DNA of 64,000 bases from Thermoanaerobacter kivui (lineage in GTDB: Bacteria > Bacillota > Thermoanaerobacteria > Thermoanaerobacterales > Thermoanaerobacteraceae): positions 831,501 to 895,500 of the forward strand of contig NZ_CP009170.1 of the NCBI RefSeq assembly GCF_000763575.1. Direction: 5' to 3'. Below are positions 34,664 through 44,637 of the stretch, one piece after another. Position 1 is the stretch's first letter, and each line of letters starts with the position of its first letter. Made by a program: the position numbers and the translations under genes. The notes beneath the pieces are model-generated. The model searched no databases. It was not told the origin of the DNA and was given only the letters and a program-made list of their open reading frames with translations.

Positions 34664-34690
34664 GGAGCCTTTTTGGCTCCTTTATTATTT
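34664..34690. terminator. terminator between typA and the opposing transglycosylase gene
   Basis: GGAGCC (34664-34669), loop TTTTT, GGCTCC (34675-34680), then TTTATTATTT. Confidence 0.75.
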
Positions 34691-35245
34691 ATTATATAAG
34701 TCATTTAAAATTTTGTTTATATAATTTATAGTTTCTTGGTAAGGGGGAATACCTTGATATTTTTCTACTGATTGAGGACCAGCATTATATGCAGCTAATG
34801 CTAAACTTACGTCTTTATATGTATCTAACAAGCTTTTTAAATACCTCACTCCTCCGTCTATATTTTGTGAGGCGTCGAAAGGATTGTCAACATTTAGTTC
34901 TTTTGCGGTAGAAGGCATAAGTTGCATAAGACCCATTGCTCCAGCTTTTGAAATGGCAAATTGATTGAAATTGGATTCTGCTTTAATGATGGATTTAATG
35001 AGATTTGCATCTACATTGTACTTTTTGCTGGCTTCCTCTATTAATTTTTCTATTTGTTGCATATCTACTTTTTTGGCTGTGAAAGAGTTTGTGTTATTTT
35101 GTGTGCTGAGTTGTTGGCTTTGCAGTGTATTATTTAAAATTTCTTCAAAAGATTTATCTGTATTAAATATTTTTACATTTGGTGGAAGTCTATTTTGGAT
35201 TTCTCTAAATTTGCTTTGTATTAATTCATCAATATAGTTTGACAA
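34685..35245 (-). CDS. lytic transglycosylase domain protein without signal peptide
   Basis: This 186-residue protein has a C-terminal SLT domain (about residues 75-180): [20 protein letters not shown] with the catalytic Glu (about 93), [13 protein letters not shown], and [19 protein letters not shown]. The N-terminal 70 residues are polar with no signal peptide or membrane helix. Such proteins are exported by flagellar or other routes, or reach the wall on cell or mother-cell lysis. It stands alone between typA and the SPOR-like gene. Confidence 0.85.
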   Translation of the reverse strand: MSNYIDELIQSKFREIQNRLPPNVKIFNTDKSFEEILNNTLQSQQLSTQNNTNSFTAKKVDMQQIEKLIEEASKKYNVDANLIKSIIKAESNFNQFAISKAGAMGLMQLMPSTAKELNVDNPFDASQNIDGGVRYLKSLLDTYKDVSLALAAYNAGPQSVEKYQGIPPYQETINYINKILNDLYNK

Positions 35246-35404
35246 AATATCCCCTCCTATCTATATAATTCGACAAAAATCTTCTAAAACCTCTTTTAAA
35301 AATGTAAATTAAGAAAAAAGTCCTATAAAAAATTTTTAAAGGATTTTTTAAGTTTGTATAGTATAATATACTTAAGAGATTTTTTAGTAAGGATTGATAA
35401 AAGG

Positions 35405-36175
35405 ATGAAAAACGAAAGAATGCTAAGAATCTTGATTTTTATTATAATAGTTCCTGTTATTTCTCTTTTAGCAGGTTACTTGGTTTCTCAAAATATCATT
35501 GAGCCTAATATATCAAAAGGGGAAAATAGTTATAATTTTGACGAATTAAATCTTAAAGGAATAGATATTTTTCAAGTTGTGTTAGGGAATTATTCAAGTT
35601 TTGAGGATGCAAAATATAATGATGACTTGATGAAAATGAAAAATGTGTATTCTTTTATTTATAAAAATTCCGATGAATATTTGCTGATAGGTGGCATCTT
35701 TTTAGAAGAGGAACAGGCTTCTCTTTTTTCTTCTCGATTAAAATCTCAAGGGTTAGGAAATGATGTTTATGTGTACAGAGGACCTGTTGTAAAGCTTAGA
35801 TATGACAAAAAAATAACAAATGAAGTGGTTGAGTTTGAAAAAACTTTACAAAGGTTTAAAGAAATTTTAGATTATATGTCTGCTCTTTCTTACAAGGCTT
35901 CTAATGATAAATTGCAAGATACTGAACTGGAAAGATTAAAAGAGCAATTGAACTTTTTTAGAGGCGAAATTAAAAATTTTAATGATGAAAGTTTAAACAA
36001 AATTGAAGGGAAAATGATAGAAATCATTGATAAGATAACAGAAGAAATCAAAAAGATACAAATTTCTGTTGCTTTAAATGATAAAAATAGCTTTAGACTA
36101 CTGCAAGAAAATTTATGGCAATCCTGCAATGAGTACAATGAATTTTTAAAGTCTATCGCTATTAAAAATAAGTGA
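35405..36175 (+). CDS. SPOR-like membrane-anchored protein, uncharacterised
   Basis: This roughly 256-residue protein has one N-terminal membrane helix (about residues 7-27), a region with the pattern of a SPOR domain (FQVVLGNYSSFEDAKYNDDL, LLIGGIFLEEEQASLFSSRL, about 55-125) and a charged helical tail. SPOR domains bind denuded peptidoglycan. The start is uncertain: ATG 35405 lies too near an AAAAGG, and ATG 35420 is possible. TATAAT at 35362-35367 marks the probable promoter. Role in division or sporulation is inference. Confidence 0.55.
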   Translation: MKNERMLRILIFIIIVPVISLLAGYLVSQNIIEPNISKGENSYNFDELNLKGIDIFQVVLGNYSSFEDAKYNDDLMKMKNVYSFIYKNSDEYLLIGGIFLEEEQASLFSSRLKSQGLGNDVYVYRGPVVKLRYDKKITNEVVEFEKTLQRFKEILDYMSALSYKASNDKLQDTELERLKEQLNFFRGEIKNFNDESLNKIEGKMIEIIDKITEEIKKIQISVALNDKNSFRLLQENLWQSCNEYNEFLKSIAIKNK

Positions 36176-36253
36176 TGGGGTGTAATTACGGAAGGTCAAC
36201 TAGCTAAAATTTTGTTAAATTATTAACGAAAATACGACAAAAAAGATGAATGT

Positions 36254-36294
36254 GCTCCTAATAATCGTATTAGGAGCTTTACCATTTTTTTATT
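36254..36294 (+). terminator. terminator after the SPOR-like gene
   Basis: Perfect 10-bp hairpin GCTCCTAATA (36254-36263), loop ATCG, TATTAGGAGC (36268-36277), then TTTACCATTTTTTT. Confidence 0.8.
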
Positions 36295-36326
36295 TTAAAG
36301 TTAGTTATAGAAATGTATATAATTTG

Positions 36327-36335
36327 TGATATAAT
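36327..36335 (+). promoter_or_regulatory. extended -10 promoter of the maf-radC-mre operon
   Basis: TGATATAAT, 53 bases before the DUF4321 start, with no clear -35 box. It is the likely start of the transcript running into maf, radC and mreBCD. Confidence 0.5.
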
Positions 36336-36387
36336 AAAAAAAAATGGGTAGTTTATAATGGCAATACAGCTTAAGGAGTGAGAGAAA

Positions 36388-36636
36388 TTGAGAAGAGGCA
36401 AAAGTCCATGGATATTGGTATTTTTAATTGTCGTAGGACTAATTTTAGGAGGTTTTTTAGGGGACTTACTGGCGCATTTTTTCAAACAATTAGCCTATCA
36501 GCAAATAATAGGAATGAATCATCCCCTCACACTGGATTTGAATTTTATTAGGTTTTCTTTTATGCTGTCCTTTAAAATAAATGTGGGGAGTGTTTTGGGA
36601 TTAATTCTTGCAATATATGCTTATTATAAGATGTAG
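36388..36636 (+). CDS. DUF4321 small membrane protein
   Basis: This 82-residue protein has two membrane helices (about residues 9-30 and 58-80) and the layout of DUF4321, a family found just before maf in clostridia. The TTG start follows AAGGAGTGAGAG. Function is unknown; position suggests a link to envelope growth. The maf gene begins about 6-9 bases after its stop. Confidence 0.7.
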   Translation: MRRGKSPWILVFLIVVGLILGGFLGDLLAHFFKQLAYQQIIGMNHPLTLDLNFIRFSFMLSFKINVGSVLGLILAIYAYYKM

Positions 36637-36644
36637 GTGATATG

Positions 36645-37220
36645 ATGAGAATTGTCCTCGCTTCAAAATCTCCAAGAAGAAAGGAACTACTTTCAAATTT
36701 AGGACTTAAGTTTGAAGTAATTGAAAGTGGTATAGAGGAATATTCAAATGAAAAGCATCCTTCTAAATATGTAATGGACTTATCCTTTCACAAAGCCATG
36801 GCAGTTGCCAAAAAGTTAAATGAAGAGGCTGTAGTGATAGGTGCTGATACTGTTGTGGTAGTAGATGATAAAGTTTTAGAAAAGCCTAAAGACAGAGAGG
36901 AAGCTTATACTATGCTTAAAAGCTTGCAGGGAAGATTTCATACAGTGTACACAGGAATTACTGTTGTAAGGGCACAGGATTTTAAGTATGTGAGGGATTT
37001 TGAGGAGACAAAAGTTTGGATCAAAAAATTAGAAGATGAGGAAATATTTAATTATATAGATACTGGCGAATGTTATGATAAAGCGGGAGCATATGCTATA
37101 CAAGGATTTGGTGCTCTTATTGTTGAAAAGATTGAAGGAGATTATTTTAATGTGGTAGGTCTTCCAATTTCAAAACTTTTTGATATTTTAAAAAGAGAGT
37201 TTGGTATAAGGTTACTTTGA
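36645..37220 (+). CDS. maf: Maf-family nucleotide pyrophosphatase
   Basis: This 191-residue cytoplasmic enzyme hydrolyses dTTP/UTP or modified nucleotides and is linked to septum control. It begins RIVLASKSPRRKELLSNLGL (the SxSPRR signature) and has VIGADTVVVVDDKVLEKP (catalytic Asp region, about residue 68) and CYDKAGAYAIQGFGALIVEK near 145. Two adjacent ATGs are possible; the second (36645) is better spaced from AGGTG. Confidence 0.94.
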   Translation: MRIVLASKSPRRKELLSNLGLKFEVIESGIEEYSNEKHPSKYVMDLSFHKAMAVAKKLNEEAVVIGADTVVVVDDKVLEKPKDREEAYTMLKSLQGRFHTVYTGITVVRAQDFKYVRDFEETKVWIKKLEDEEIFNYIDTGECYDKAGAYAIQGFGALIVEKIEGDYFNVVGLPISKLFDILKREFGIRLL

Positions 37221-37233
37221 AAGGGTGAAAGTA

Positions 37234-37935
37234 TTGGGCAAGGATGCAAAAATCATGATAAAAGACTTGCCTTACGAAGAAAGACCCAGAGAAAGACTTA
37301 TAAAACATGGGGCTCAAGTATTGTCAAATGTCGAGTTGATAGCTATAATAATAGGGACAGGAAGTAAAAGAGAAAGTGCCATTAGTTTAGCACAAAGGCT
37401 TATAATGGAAGATAGAGGGCTTAAATTCATTGTAGATTCAAGTGTAGAAAAGCTTGCCAGCATAAAAGGAATTGGTATAGCTAAGGCAGTAAAGCTAAAA
37501 GCTGCAGTAGAATTAGGACGCAGAATGATGTTATCTACGGGAAGTGATAGTTTCACAATAACATCGCCAGAAGATGTCATAAATTTGATGATGGATGAAA
37601 TGAGGTATTTGAATAAAGAATATTTTAAAGTGATAATGTTGAATGTTAAAAATAAAGTTATTGCAATCGAAACTATTTCTATAGGAAGTTTAAATACTTC
37701 CATTGTGCATCCCAGGGAAGTGTTTAAGGCCGCAATTGAAAGGTCATCTTCCTCTATAATTTTGGTTCACAATCACCCCAGTGGAGACCCTACTCCTAGC
37801 AGAGAAGACATAGAAGTGACAAAAAGGTTGGTAGAAGGAGGAAATATACTGGGTATAAAAGTTTTAGATCATGTTATAATTGGAGATGGGAGAGGTATAA
37901 GTCTTAAAGAAAAAGGGTATTATGAGTTTGAATAA
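37234..37935 (+). CDS. radC: RadC/JAB1-MPN domain protein
   Basis: This roughly 233-residue protein has an N-terminal helix-hairpin-helix part (IKDLPYEERPRERLIKHGAQ and SIKGIGIAKAVKLKA) and a C-terminal JAB/MPN domain with the metal-binding motif ILVHNHPSGDPTPSREDIEVT (about residues 170-190). Its cellular role is unclear; the name from a repair mutant is historical. A TTG start at 37234 is favoured by AAGGGTG 6 bases upstream, though the GTG at 37225 is possible. It lies between maf and mreB, as in many Firmicutes. Confidence 0.9.
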   Translation: MGKDAKIMIKDLPYEERPRERLIKHGAQVLSNVELIAIIIGTGSKRESAISLAQRLIMEDRGLKFIVDSSVEKLASIKGIGIAKAVKLKAAVELGRRMMLSTGSDSFTITSPEDVINLMMDEMRYLNKEYFKVIMLNVKNKVIAIETISIGSLNTSIVHPREVFKAAIERSSSSIILVHNHPSGDPTPSREDIEVTKRLVEGGNILGIKVLDHVIIGDGRGISLKEKGYYEFE

Positions 37936-38976
<1,041 letters not shown>

Positions 38977-38989
38977 GAGGTGTATTAAA

Positions 38990-39820
38990 GTGCCACGTTT
39001 TTTTAGGAATAAGCAGTTTATTTTAGTTTTTTTGATAGCCGTGGCGCTTATTGCCGCCATGGCTTATACCTATGATACTGGAAGGTATGTTACCAAATTA
39101 GAATCTGCAGTAGGATATATTTTTTCTCCTGTTCAAAGAGTTTTTTATAAGACTGGCAAGGGAATTTTTAATTTTTTTTCTTCAATTAAAGAAATAGGCA
39201 CACTGAGAGCGACGAATGAAAAACTCCAAAAGGAAGTTGAAAAATTGCGAAAAGAAAATGTCAGATTACAAGAATTGATAAATGAAAATAAAAGACTTAA
39301 AGAAGCGTTGAACTTTAAAACAGAAAATACAGAGTTAGATATGAAACTTGCCAGTATTATAAGTAAAAATCCTGGTAATTGGTTTAATACTTTTAATATT
39401 GACATAGGCAAAAGTTCTGGAATTAAACCTGGCATGGCAGTTTTAGATGAAAAAGGCAATATGGTAGGACAGATTACAGCTGTGGGAGATAATTGGTCAA
39501 AAGTATTGGCGATTATAGACAGAGATAGTTCTGTAAGTGCTGTAGATGTCAGAACGAGAGATAATGGTATTGTGAGAGGAGATTCTAGCGGTGGCCTGAC
39601 AATGATATATCTTCCCCTTGATGCTGAAATTATTGAAGGTGACATAATTACCACTTCTGATATGAGCAAATTCCCCAAAGGATTGATAATAGGAAAAGTG
39701 ACCAAAGTTACACGGGACTCTGGTTCTTTGTTAAAACAAGCTATCATAAAGCCGGCAGCAGATTTTGAGCGGTTAGAATATGTATTTGTAGTGACTAATA
39801 TAAAAGGTACAGGGAAGTAG
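38990..39820 (+). CDS. mreC: rod shape-determining protein MreC
   Basis: This 276-residue bitopic protein has one membrane helix (about residues 9-26), a coiled coil (about 65-105; KEIGTLRATNEKLQKEVEKL) and the periplasm-facing beta domain (PGNWFNTFNIDIGKSSGIKP, SSVSAVDVRTRDNGIVRGDS). It links MreB with the wall-synthesis enzymes. The GTG start follows GAGGTG. It is 13 bases after mreB. Confidence 0.95.
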   Translation: MPRFFRNKQFILVFLIAVALIAAMAYTYDTGRYVTKLESAVGYIFSPVQRVFYKTGKGIFNFFSSIKEIGTLRATNEKLQKEVEKLRKENVRLQELINENKRLKEALNFKTENTELDMKLASIISKNPGNWFNTFNIDIGKSSGIKPGMAVLDEKGNMVGQITAVGDNWSKVLAIIDRDSSVSAVDVRTRDNGIVRGDSSGGLTMIYLPLDAEIIEGDIITTSDMSKFPKGLIIGKVTKVTRDSGSLLKQAIIKPAADFERLEYVFVVTNIKGTGK

Positions 39821-39825
39821 ATTTT

Positions 39826-40338
39826 ATGAGAAGTGCATATAAATATTTATTAATTGTATTGTTAATTGTTTTGCAATCTACTTTATTTAGATTTATCAGT
39901 TTTTTTGGTGTTAAACCAGATGCTGTATTTATCGTTGTGTTGAGTTTTTCACTTTTAAACGGTTCGTGGGAGGCTATTTATTTAAGCCTTTTTGCGGGGC
40001 TTCTTCAAGATATTTTATACAACAATGCAATAGGAGTCGTTACACTTCCTTTGCTAATTGTAAGCTATATAACCGGGCTTTTAAGCAAAAGCGTTTTTAA
40101 AGAAAGTTCTTTTGTGGCTTTTGTGTTTGTGTTTTTAGGTACTATTCTTTATAACCTAATAATAATGTTTTCCATGGTATTGATGAAATATGAGTTTAAT
40201 TTTATAGAAAGCTTTATGGATATTGTTATTATACAAGCGATTTACAATTCCATTATTACCGCTTTTGCATATAAGTATTTGGTTTCTTTTAACAAATATC
40301 TAATTAAAAACAGCAGTAATTTTTTTAAGAAAATGTAG
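39826..40338 (+). CDS. mreD: rod shape-determining protein MreD
   Basis: This 170-residue protein has five to six membrane helices and the MreD pattern (LIVLLIVLQSTLFRFISFFG, GLLQDILYNNAIGVVTLPLL). It completes the elongasome membrane core with MreC and the transpeptidase encoded next. It lies 5 bases after mreC. Confidence 0.92.
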   Translation: MRSAYKYLLIVLLIVLQSTLFRFISFFGVKPDAVFIVVLSFSLLNGSWEAIYLSLFAGLLQDILYNNAIGVVTLPLLIVSYITGLLSKSVFKESSFVAFVFVFLGTILYNLIIMFSMVLMKYEFNFIESFMDIVIIQAIYNSIITAFAYKYLVSFNKYLIKNSSNFFKKM

Positions 40339-40356
40339 TTTTTGAGGGTGATGTGT

Positions 40357-42660
40357 TTGAATGAGCATCTCAAAAAAAGGTTTTACAATTTGGCGATCAT
40401 CATAATTCTCCTTTTTGTTGTTTTAGTGTCCAGGCTAATTTATCTTCAACTTATAAAAGGCGACTATTTTAGAGAACTATCGGTAAGACAAGCGATTAGA
40501 CTTATACCTATTGATGCTCCTCGCGGTGATATTGTGGATAGATACGGGGTAAAACTTGCGACGAGCAGACCAAGTTTTACTATAGATATCATGAAAGGAG
40601 ATGTAGTTGATAGCCATCTCAATGAAACGATACTAAAGTTAATGGATATTTTGACGAAAAATAATGTGAAGTATAAAGATGATCTGCCAATATATCTCGA
40701 TGACAAAGGTAATCCTTATTTTAATTTTAAAAATCCTGATGAAGCATCAGTAAAAGAAGAAATTTTAAAAGACAGAGAAATAGCTTGGAAAAAAGCCAAC
40801 AATATAAGCGAGAATTCCACTGCAAAGGAAGCATGGGATATTTTGATGAAAAAGTTCAAGATACGGAAGAATTTAGATCCTTATGAAGCAAGAAAGATAA
40901 TGGTAGTACGGCAATTGATGGAAGAACAGGGTTACAATCAATATCAGCCAGTAGAAATAGCCTTAGACGTTGACCAAAAGACAGTCGCTGAAATTGAAGA
41001 GAGACATTTTGAACTTCCCGGGGTCATGATAAGCATAAAACCTGTAAGGTATTATCCTCATGGAACGTTGTTATCCCAAACGTTGGGATATATTGGGCGT
41101 ATAACTCAAGAAGACTTGAAAAAACTCGATATGAGCAATTACAAACTTACAGATTTAGTGGGACATTCTGGCCTTGAAACTTTGTACGAAAAATATTTGA
41201 AAGGAAAAGATGGGGGACAGCAAGTAGAAGTAGATAATTTCGGAAGGCTAATAAAAAACTTAAACAATGTTCCTCCTGTGCCAGGAGATACTATATTTTT
41301 GACTATTGACAAAAATATCCAAGAAGCAGCAGAGCAATCTCTCACAAAAACTATGGAAAACATTAGAAACGGAAAATACGGCAAAAAATATCCTAACGCT
41401 AACATTGGAGCTGCTGTAGTAGTAGATGTCCATACGGGAAAAATTTTGGCATTAGCTAGTGTTCCTGGTTTTGACCCTAACATTTTTGCCACAGGTAATC
41501 CTCCTGCCAGCATAGTAAATGAACTTTTTAAAGCGAGAAATGCAACAGTTGAACCCAGCCCTGTTTTCAATTATGCGACACAGGGAGCAGTACCTCCAGG
41601 GTCAACCTTTAAAATGGCAGTTGCTTTAGCAGCTTTGGAAAGTGGCGTGACAACAGTCGATGAGAAGTATTTAGACCCAGGCATTTATCCTTATACCAAA
41701 CAGACTAACTGGCTGTGGAATGAGTATCATCAGACGCAAGGATGGGTAAGTGTATCTGATGCGATTAAATACTCAGTTGACACTTATTTTTACGAAATGG
41801 GAAGAAGAATGGGAATAGACAAAATTGTAGAATATGCCAAAAAATTTGGTCTTGACCAGAAAACTGGTATTGAAATATATGAAACAAAAGGAATAATAGC
41901 AAGCCCACAGTATAAAAGAGAATATTACCTTGGTTTAATAAAATCAATGGTAAAAAGCGACAAAAATCCAAATGGCAAGATAACAGAAGAACAGTATGAC
42001 AAAATTGTGAAAATTGTTGATTCAGGAAATCTCAGCGATTACAATACTTTCCTTCAATTAAAAAAAATGGGAATTAAAGATTCCGAACTTCAAAGAGAAT
42101 TGTGGAGACTCATGTATTTTGCGAGACATTGGAGCTTGACAGATACTTGTAGTGCTGCAATAGGTCAGGGGGATAATCAATTCACTCCTTTAGAGATTGT
42201 AAGCTATATATCTACACTAGTTAATGGAGGTACAAGGTATAGGTTGCATTTAGTTGACAAGATTGTTTCTCCTGACGGTAAGGTTATAGAAGAGACAAAA
42301 CCAGAGGTTTTAGGAAAGATTGATATTCCACAAAAATATCTTGATGCAATAAAGTTGGGAATGAAAGGTGTAACTGAGAGAGGAGGAACTGCAAGCGCTG
42401 CTTTCAGTGGATTTCCTATTCCAGTAGGTGGGAAAACTGGTACTGCAGAAGTAGGCATCAAAGGAAGAGACAATTATGCCTGGTTTGTAGGTTTTGCGCC
42501 TTATGACAATCCTCAAATTGCTGTTGTAACGGTTATATATCAAGGTGGTGCAGGATCTTATGCGGCATACGTTGCAAGAGATATATTTGACGCTTATTTT
42601 GGCTTGAGCAAAGACAAAACAAACGAAAGTTTTACAGTAGTAAATTCACCGATAAGATGA
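40357..42660 (+). CDS. mrdA: penicillin-binding protein 2 (elongasome transpeptidase)
   Basis: This 767-residue class B PBP cross-links peptidoglycan during elongation. It has one membrane helix (about residues 10-28), the dimerisation domain (RLIPIDAPRGDIVDRYGVKL) and the transpeptidase with PPGSTFKMAVA (nucleophile Ser, STFK), SVDTYFYEM (SxD) and GGKTGTAEV (KTG). A large insertion around residues 130-200 and 525-590 makes it longer than E. coli PBP2. The TTG start at 40357 is favoured by GAGGGTG 6 bases upstream; a TTG at 40342 overlaps that site. Confidence 0.94.
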   Translation: MNEHLKKRFYNLAIIIILLFVVLVSRLIYLQLIKGDYFRELSVRQAIRLIPIDAPRGDIVDRYGVKLATSRPSFTIDIMKGDVVDSHLNETILKLMDILTKNNVKYKDDLPIYLDDKGNPYFNFKNPDEASVKEEILKDREIAWKKANNISENSTAKEAWDILMKKFKIRKNLDPYEARKIMVVRQLMEEQGYNQYQPVEIALDVDQKTVAEIEERHFELPGVMISIKPVRYYPHGTLLSQTLGYIGRITQEDLKKLDMSNYKLTDLVGHSGLETLYEKYLKGKDGGQQVEVDNFGRLIKNLNNVPPVPGDTIFLTIDKNIQEAAEQSLTKTMENIRNGKYGKKYPNANIGAAVVVDVHTGKILALASVPGFDPNIFATGNPPASIVNELFKARNATVEPSPVFNYATQGAVPPGSTFKMAVALAALESGVTTVDEKYLDPGIYPYTKQTNWLWNEYHQTQGWVSVSDAIKYSVDTYFYEMGRRMGIDKIVEYAKKFGLDQKTGIEIYETKGIIASPQYKREYYLGLIKSMVKSDKNPNGKITEEQYDKIVKIVDSGNLSDYNTFLQLKKMGIKDSELQRELWRLMYFARHWSLTDTCSAAIGQGDNQFTPLEIVSYISTLVNGGTRYRLHLVDKIVSPDGKVIEETKPEVLGKIDIPQKYLDAIKLGMKGVTERGGTASAAFSGFPIPVGGKTGTAEVGIKGRDNYAWFVGFAPYDNPQIAVVTVIYQGGAGSYAAYVARDIFDAYFGLSKDKTNESFTVVNSPIR

Positions 42661-42669
42661 TGTAATTTT

Positions 42670-42691
42670 GAGGATATTTTATCCTCTTTTT
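42670..42691 (+). terminator. terminator after the mreBCD-pbp2 operon
   Basis: GAGGATA (42670-42676), loop TTT, TATCCTC (42680-42686), then TTTTTT. Confidence 0.8.
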
Positions 42692-42762
42692 TCTTTGATA
42701 AAGAAGGAAAATTGCAATTTGTGGAGAATATAGATAATAACGAGGATTTTTGGAGGTAGATT

Positions 42763-43410
42763 ATGATAAAGGATACTGTAAAAATTCAAGGGACAAAAGA
42801 TGGACTGGCAATTATAGTGGAAGATGGTGTAGATATTGATACTGTGAGAGAAAAAATCATAAACAGAATTGAGAAGTCACTTAAATTTTTTCAAGGTGCA
42901 AATCTTATCGTTAGAGTAAAAAGTCTAAATGTAAATGATGAAGAATTAGAGAATTTGAAGAATTTTATTTTTGATAAATATGGTGTTGAGGTGCAGATAA
43001 AAAAATTTCAAGAGAGGCATCTTAAAAATGTGACGGAAGGGGAGGAAATTTTTAATGGTTTAGAAGAAGGTATAACAAAATTTTATAAAGGTACTGTGAG
43101 GTCTGGACAAGTTGTCAGATATTTTGGGAATCTTGTCGTAATAGGAGATGTGAATCCTGGAGGAATAGTACAAGCTGCTGGCAATATAGTTGTAATGGGG
43201 ACTTTGAGGGGAATAGCTCACGCAGGATTTACAGGCAACAAAGATGCAGTCATTGTCGCTTCTTCTTTAAGAGCGATGCAGCTTAGAATAGCCAGCATAA
43301 TTTCAAGAGCTCCTGATAAAGATGAGGCAATCGATTATCCCGAAATTGCCGTTGTCAAAAAAGGTAAAATTATTGTAAAACCTCTTTACCACAACATTGA
43401 TTTATGGTAA
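42763..43410 (+). CDS. minC: septum site-determining protein MinC
   Basis: This 215-residue inhibitor of FtsZ polymerisation has an N-terminal domain (residues 1-100) and the C-terminal beta-helix domain (GTVRSGQVVRYFGNLVVIGD, GGIVQAAGNIVVMGTLRGIAHAG) that binds MinD. GGAGG stands 7 bases before the ATG. It heads minCDE; with minE present, the system can oscillate pole to pole. Confidence 0.94.
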   Translation: MIKDTVKIQGTKDGLAIIVEDGVDIDTVREKIINRIEKSLKFFQGANLIVRVKSLNVNDEELENLKNFIFDKYGVEVQIKKFQERHLKNVTEGEEIFNGLEEGITKFYKGTVRSGQVVRYFGNLVVIGDVNPGGIVQAAGNIVVMGTLRGIAHAGFTGNKDAVIVASSLRAMQLRIASIISRAPDKDEAIDYPEIAVVKKGKIIVKPLYHNIDLW

Positions 43411-43450
43411 AATATTCTAAAAAATAATATAAATAGAATGGAGTGGTATG

Positions 43451-44245
43451 ATGAGTGAAGCTATAGTTATAACTTCTGGAAAAGGTGGAGTTGGTAAAAC
43501 TACTTCTACAGCTAATATTGGTACATATCTTGCCATTAAAGGTTATAAGGTTGTTTTGGTGGATACTGATATAGGGCTTAGAAATCTTGATGTAGTTATG
43601 GGATTAGAAAACAGAATTGTGTACGACATAGTGGATGTTGTAGAAGGCCAGTGCAGACTGAAGCAAGCTCTTATAAAAGATAAAAGATTTGACGGTTTGT
43701 ATCTTTTACCAGCTGCTCAAACGAGAGATAAATCGGCAGTTACTCCTGAACAAATGCAGAAATTGATAGGTGATTTAAAGGAAGAGTTTGATTACATTTT
43801 AGTTGATTGTCCTGCGGGAATAGAACAGGGGTTTAGAAATGCCATTTCTGGAGCTGATAGAGCGATTGTGGTGACTACTCCTGAAGTTTCAGCGGTAAGG
43901 GATGCAGACAGAATTATAGGGCTTTTAGAAGCTGCAGAACTTCACAATCCGATGTTAGTCATAAACAGGATTAAAATGGATATGGTAAAGCGTGGAGATA
44001 TGATGAATATTGAAGACATCATTGACATTTTGGCAATAGACCTTTTGGGTGTCATTCCCGATGATGAGAATATAATCATTTCTTCCAACAGAGGAGAACC
44101 TATAGTTACAGATGAAAAGTCATTGGCGGGACAAGCATACAGGAATTTGGTGGAAAGGCTTTTGGGCAACGATGTACCTTTGATTAATCTTGATGTAGGA
44201 AACGGTTTTATGGATAAGCTCAAGAGACTTTTCAAGATGGCTTAA
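43451..44245 (+). CDS. minD: septum site-determining ATPase MinD
   Basis: This 264-residue membrane-associated ATPase has the deviant Walker A KGGVGKTTSTANIG (about residues 10-23), VLVDTDIGLRNLDVVMGLE (about 37-55), LVDCPAGIEQG and a C-terminal amphipathic helix (FMDKLKRLFKM) for membrane binding. It recruits MinC and is released by MinE. Two neighbouring ATGs are possible; 43451 fits the GGAG site best. Confidence 0.96.
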   Translation: MSEAIVITSGKGGVGKTTSTANIGTYLAIKGYKVVLVDTDIGLRNLDVVMGLENRIVYDIVDVVEGQCRLKQALIKDKRFDGLYLLPAAQTRDKSAVTPEQMQKLIGDLKEEFDYILVDCPAGIEQGFRNAISGADRAIVVTTPEVSAVRDADRIIGLLEAAELHNPMLVINRIKMDMVKRGDMMNIEDIIDILAIDLLGVIPDDENIIISSNRGEPIVTDEKSLAGQAYRNLVERLLGNDVPLINLDVGNGFMDKLKRLFKMA

Positions 44246-44270
44246 ATCGCTTTTTAGGGAGGTGTAATTT

Positions 44271-44546
44271 GTGGAGTTATTTAAATCTTTTATGGGAAAG
44301 AGTAACAGTAAAGACATAGCAAAAGAGAGGCTACAGCTTTTATTAGTGCATGATAGGTCTGATGTTTCTCCTAAATTTTTGGAGATGATAAAGGAAGATA
44401 TATTAAATGTCATTTCTAATTATGTGGATATTGACGAAGCAGGCTTGAATGTGGAGATTACAAAAGAGAAAAGAAGTGATAATACCTACATGCCTGCTCT
44501 TCATGCAAATATCCCCATAAAAAAAATGAAGCAGGTGATAAGATAA
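44271..44546 (+). CDS. minE: cell division topological specificity factor MinE
   Basis: This 91-residue protein has the N-terminal anti-MinCD helix region (SKDIAKERLQLLLVHDRSDV, residues 13-32) and the C-terminal dimerisation domain (VDIDEAGLNVEITKEKR). It stimulates MinD ATPase and gives the Min oscillation. The GTG start follows GGGAGGTG. A terminator lies directly behind. Confidence 0.94.
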   Translation: MELFKSFMGKSNSKDIAKERLQLLLVHDRSDVSPKFLEMIKEDILNVISNYVDIDEAGLNVEITKEKRSDNTYMPALHANIPIKKMKQVIR

Positions 44547-44570
44547 CTGGCTTTGTGCCAGTTTTTTTGT
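44545..44570 (+). terminator. terminator of minCDE
   Basis: AACTGGC (44545-44551), loop TTTGT, GCCAGTT (44557-44563), then TTTTT. Confidence 0.85.
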
Positions 44571-44591
44571 GTGGTGAAAGCCTTTTTTATG

Positions 44592-44600
44592 TGATATAAT
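44592..44600 (+). promoter_or_regulatory. extended -10 promoter of rodA
   Basis: TGATATAAT, 38 bases before the rodA GTG. Confidence 0.55.
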
Positions 44601-44637
44601 ACAGGTTGTAATATAAAACTGAGAAGGGGAATAAAAA